From Marinilabilia rubra (GTDB taxonomy: Bacteria > Bacteroidota > Bacteroidia > Bacteroidales > Marinilabiliaceae), in NCBI RefSeq assembly GCF_003121985.1, contig NZ_QEWP01000014.1, positions 1-64,000 on the forward strand: 64,000 nt of DNA. Reading direction: 5' to 3'. The notes below the pieces were generated by a model. The model did no database searches. It was not told the DNA's origin and worked only from the letters and a program-made list of their open reading frames with translations. Each line of letters opens with the position of its first letter. The first letter of the stretch is position 1. This document shows, piece by piece, positions 63,325 through 64,000 of the stretch. The position numbers and the translations under genes were made by a program.

Positions 63325-64000
63325 ATGCAAAAGATTTCGCTTTTATTCTCGGTTATTTTTTTACTGGTTTTTTCGGGATATGGTAAAAATCCCGAATCGC
63401 GCCATATAAATATCAATTTAGATAAAGAATATCAAGTCATGCATTCTTTTGGTGCTTCGGACTCCTGGCGTTGTCAGTTTGTGGGAGCCAACTGGCCCCA
63501 AAACAAAAAAAACCAAATGGCTGAATGGCTTTTTAGTAAGGAAACGGATGATCAGGGCAATCCGTTGGGAATCGGTTTGTCAATGTGGCGTTTTTATATA
63601 GGAGCCGGTAGCATGGAGCAAGGTGACAGCAGTGAAATTTACAATCCATGGCGAAGGGCAGAATGTTTTCTTAATGAGGATGGAACTTATAACTGGTCTA
63701 AGCAAAAAGGGGAGCAATGGTTTTTAAAACAAGCTCATAAGCATGGTGTTGAAAATACCATGGCGTTTTCTATTTCAGCCCCTGTGCACTACACTTTAAA
63801 TGGCAAAGCATTTTCTCCCAAAAAACGGACTCATTTAAATATAAAGGAAGATAAGCTGGATGATTACGCTGCTTTTCTGGCTGAGGTTTGTGAGTATTTT
63901 GAATCAAAAGGTCTTGGTTTTGATTACCTAAGTCCTTTTAATGAACCCCAATGGGATTGGAGTAATCCTTCACAGGAAGGAACTCCTGCCACGAATGAAG
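63325..64000 (+). CDS. GH30-like glycosidase, N-terminal part (3' end outside window)
   Basis: An open frame of at least 225 codons runs from the ATG at 63325 to the window end without a stop. A signal peptide (about 1-21) is followed by HSFGASDSWRCQFVG, GLSMWRFYIGAGS and HGVENTMAFSISAPVHYT, which resemble the early barrel strands of GH30 enzymes (beta-1,6-galactanase / glucuronoxylanase / glucosylceramidase group). LSPFNEPQWDW gives candidate acid/base Glu207 in the clan GH-A N-E-P motif; the nucleophile would lie beyond the window. It is divergent from the HTCS, which likely controls it. Confidence 0.88.
   Translation, partial: MQKISLLFSVIFLLVFSGYGKNPESRHININLDKEYQVMHSFGASDSWRCQFVGANWPQNKKNQMAEWLFSKETDDQGNPLGIGLSMWRFYIGAGSMEQGDSSEIYNPWRRAECFLNEDGTYNWSKQKGEQWFLKQAHKHGVENTMAFSISAPVHYTLNGKAFSPKKRTHLNIKEDKLDDYAAFLAEVCEYFESKGLGFDYLSPFNEPQWDWSNPSQEGTPATNE

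Overview
This 64 kb window looks like a chromosomal segment of a member of the Bacteroidota, probably a polysaccharide-degrading Bacteroidia/Marinilabiliales-type marine or sediment organism. The clade call rests on a SusC/SusD pair under an ECF sigma/FecR switch, a hybrid two-component regulator (HTCS), type IX secretion C-terminal domains, many lipoprotein signals and few Shine-Dalgarno sites. Species level is not resolved. Most of the gene content is carbohydrate catabolism, interrupted by a respiratory module and a metal-efflux module.

Region 1 (1-17.7 kb) is a sulfatase-rich glycan locus. It starts with the tail of a GH94 phosphorylase and holds seven Cys-type formylglycine sulfatase domains. 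Three are iduronate-2-sulfatase-like, two are arylsulfatase-A-like, one is GlcNAc-6-sulfatase-like and one is sulfamidase-like. One sulfatase domain sits inside a 1323-residue secreted protein (12022-15993) that also carries a clan GH-A glycosidase domain, a chitobiase-C-like domain, a carbohydrate-binding-like module and a T9SS sorting domain. A divergent small T9SS protein shares that module. An SGNH esterase and a small secreted helical protein complete the set. No sulfatase-maturing enzyme is visible in the window.

Region 2 (17.8-25.5 kb) has a secreted lipoprotein alpha/beta hydrolase, then a cytochrome b / Rieske / octaheme-TPR cytochrome operon that looks like an alternative bc complex, and a divergent orphan TPR histidine kinase. 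Region 3 (25.8-34.0 kb) is a heavy-metal RND efflux operon (TolC, CusA-like and CusB-like proteins) with two small histidine-rich envelope proteins, followed by a DUF1328 peptide and an AI-2E family transporter.

Region 4 (34.7-47.9 kb) is a second polysaccharide utilization locus: ECF sigma, FecR, STN-type SusC, SusD, a clan GH-D-like enzyme with a discoidin-like module, GH97 and a PEGA/HEWLH lipoprotein. The order suggests an alpha-galactoside-containing glycan. Region 5 (48.9-57.9 kb) has an AraC regulator divergent from a sugar MFS transporter, a cytoplasmic DUF5107-TPR protein and a GH2 lipoprotein. Region 6 (58.4-64.0 kb) has a full HTCS and the start of a GH30 enzyme that runs off the window.

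The intergenic DNA is unusually structured. It contains a 16-site array of TTCG/CGAA on an exact 11-bp pitch that inverts orientation at its centre (48202-48375). It also has a 10-site array of CTCCTGCC on a 21-22 bp pitch (6356-6555), a nested multi-palindrome (51496-51679), several MITE-like elements with terminal inverted repeats, and twin hairpins with the same loop in front of susC. These non-coding arrays and the glycosidase-sulfatase fusion are the most novel-looking items.
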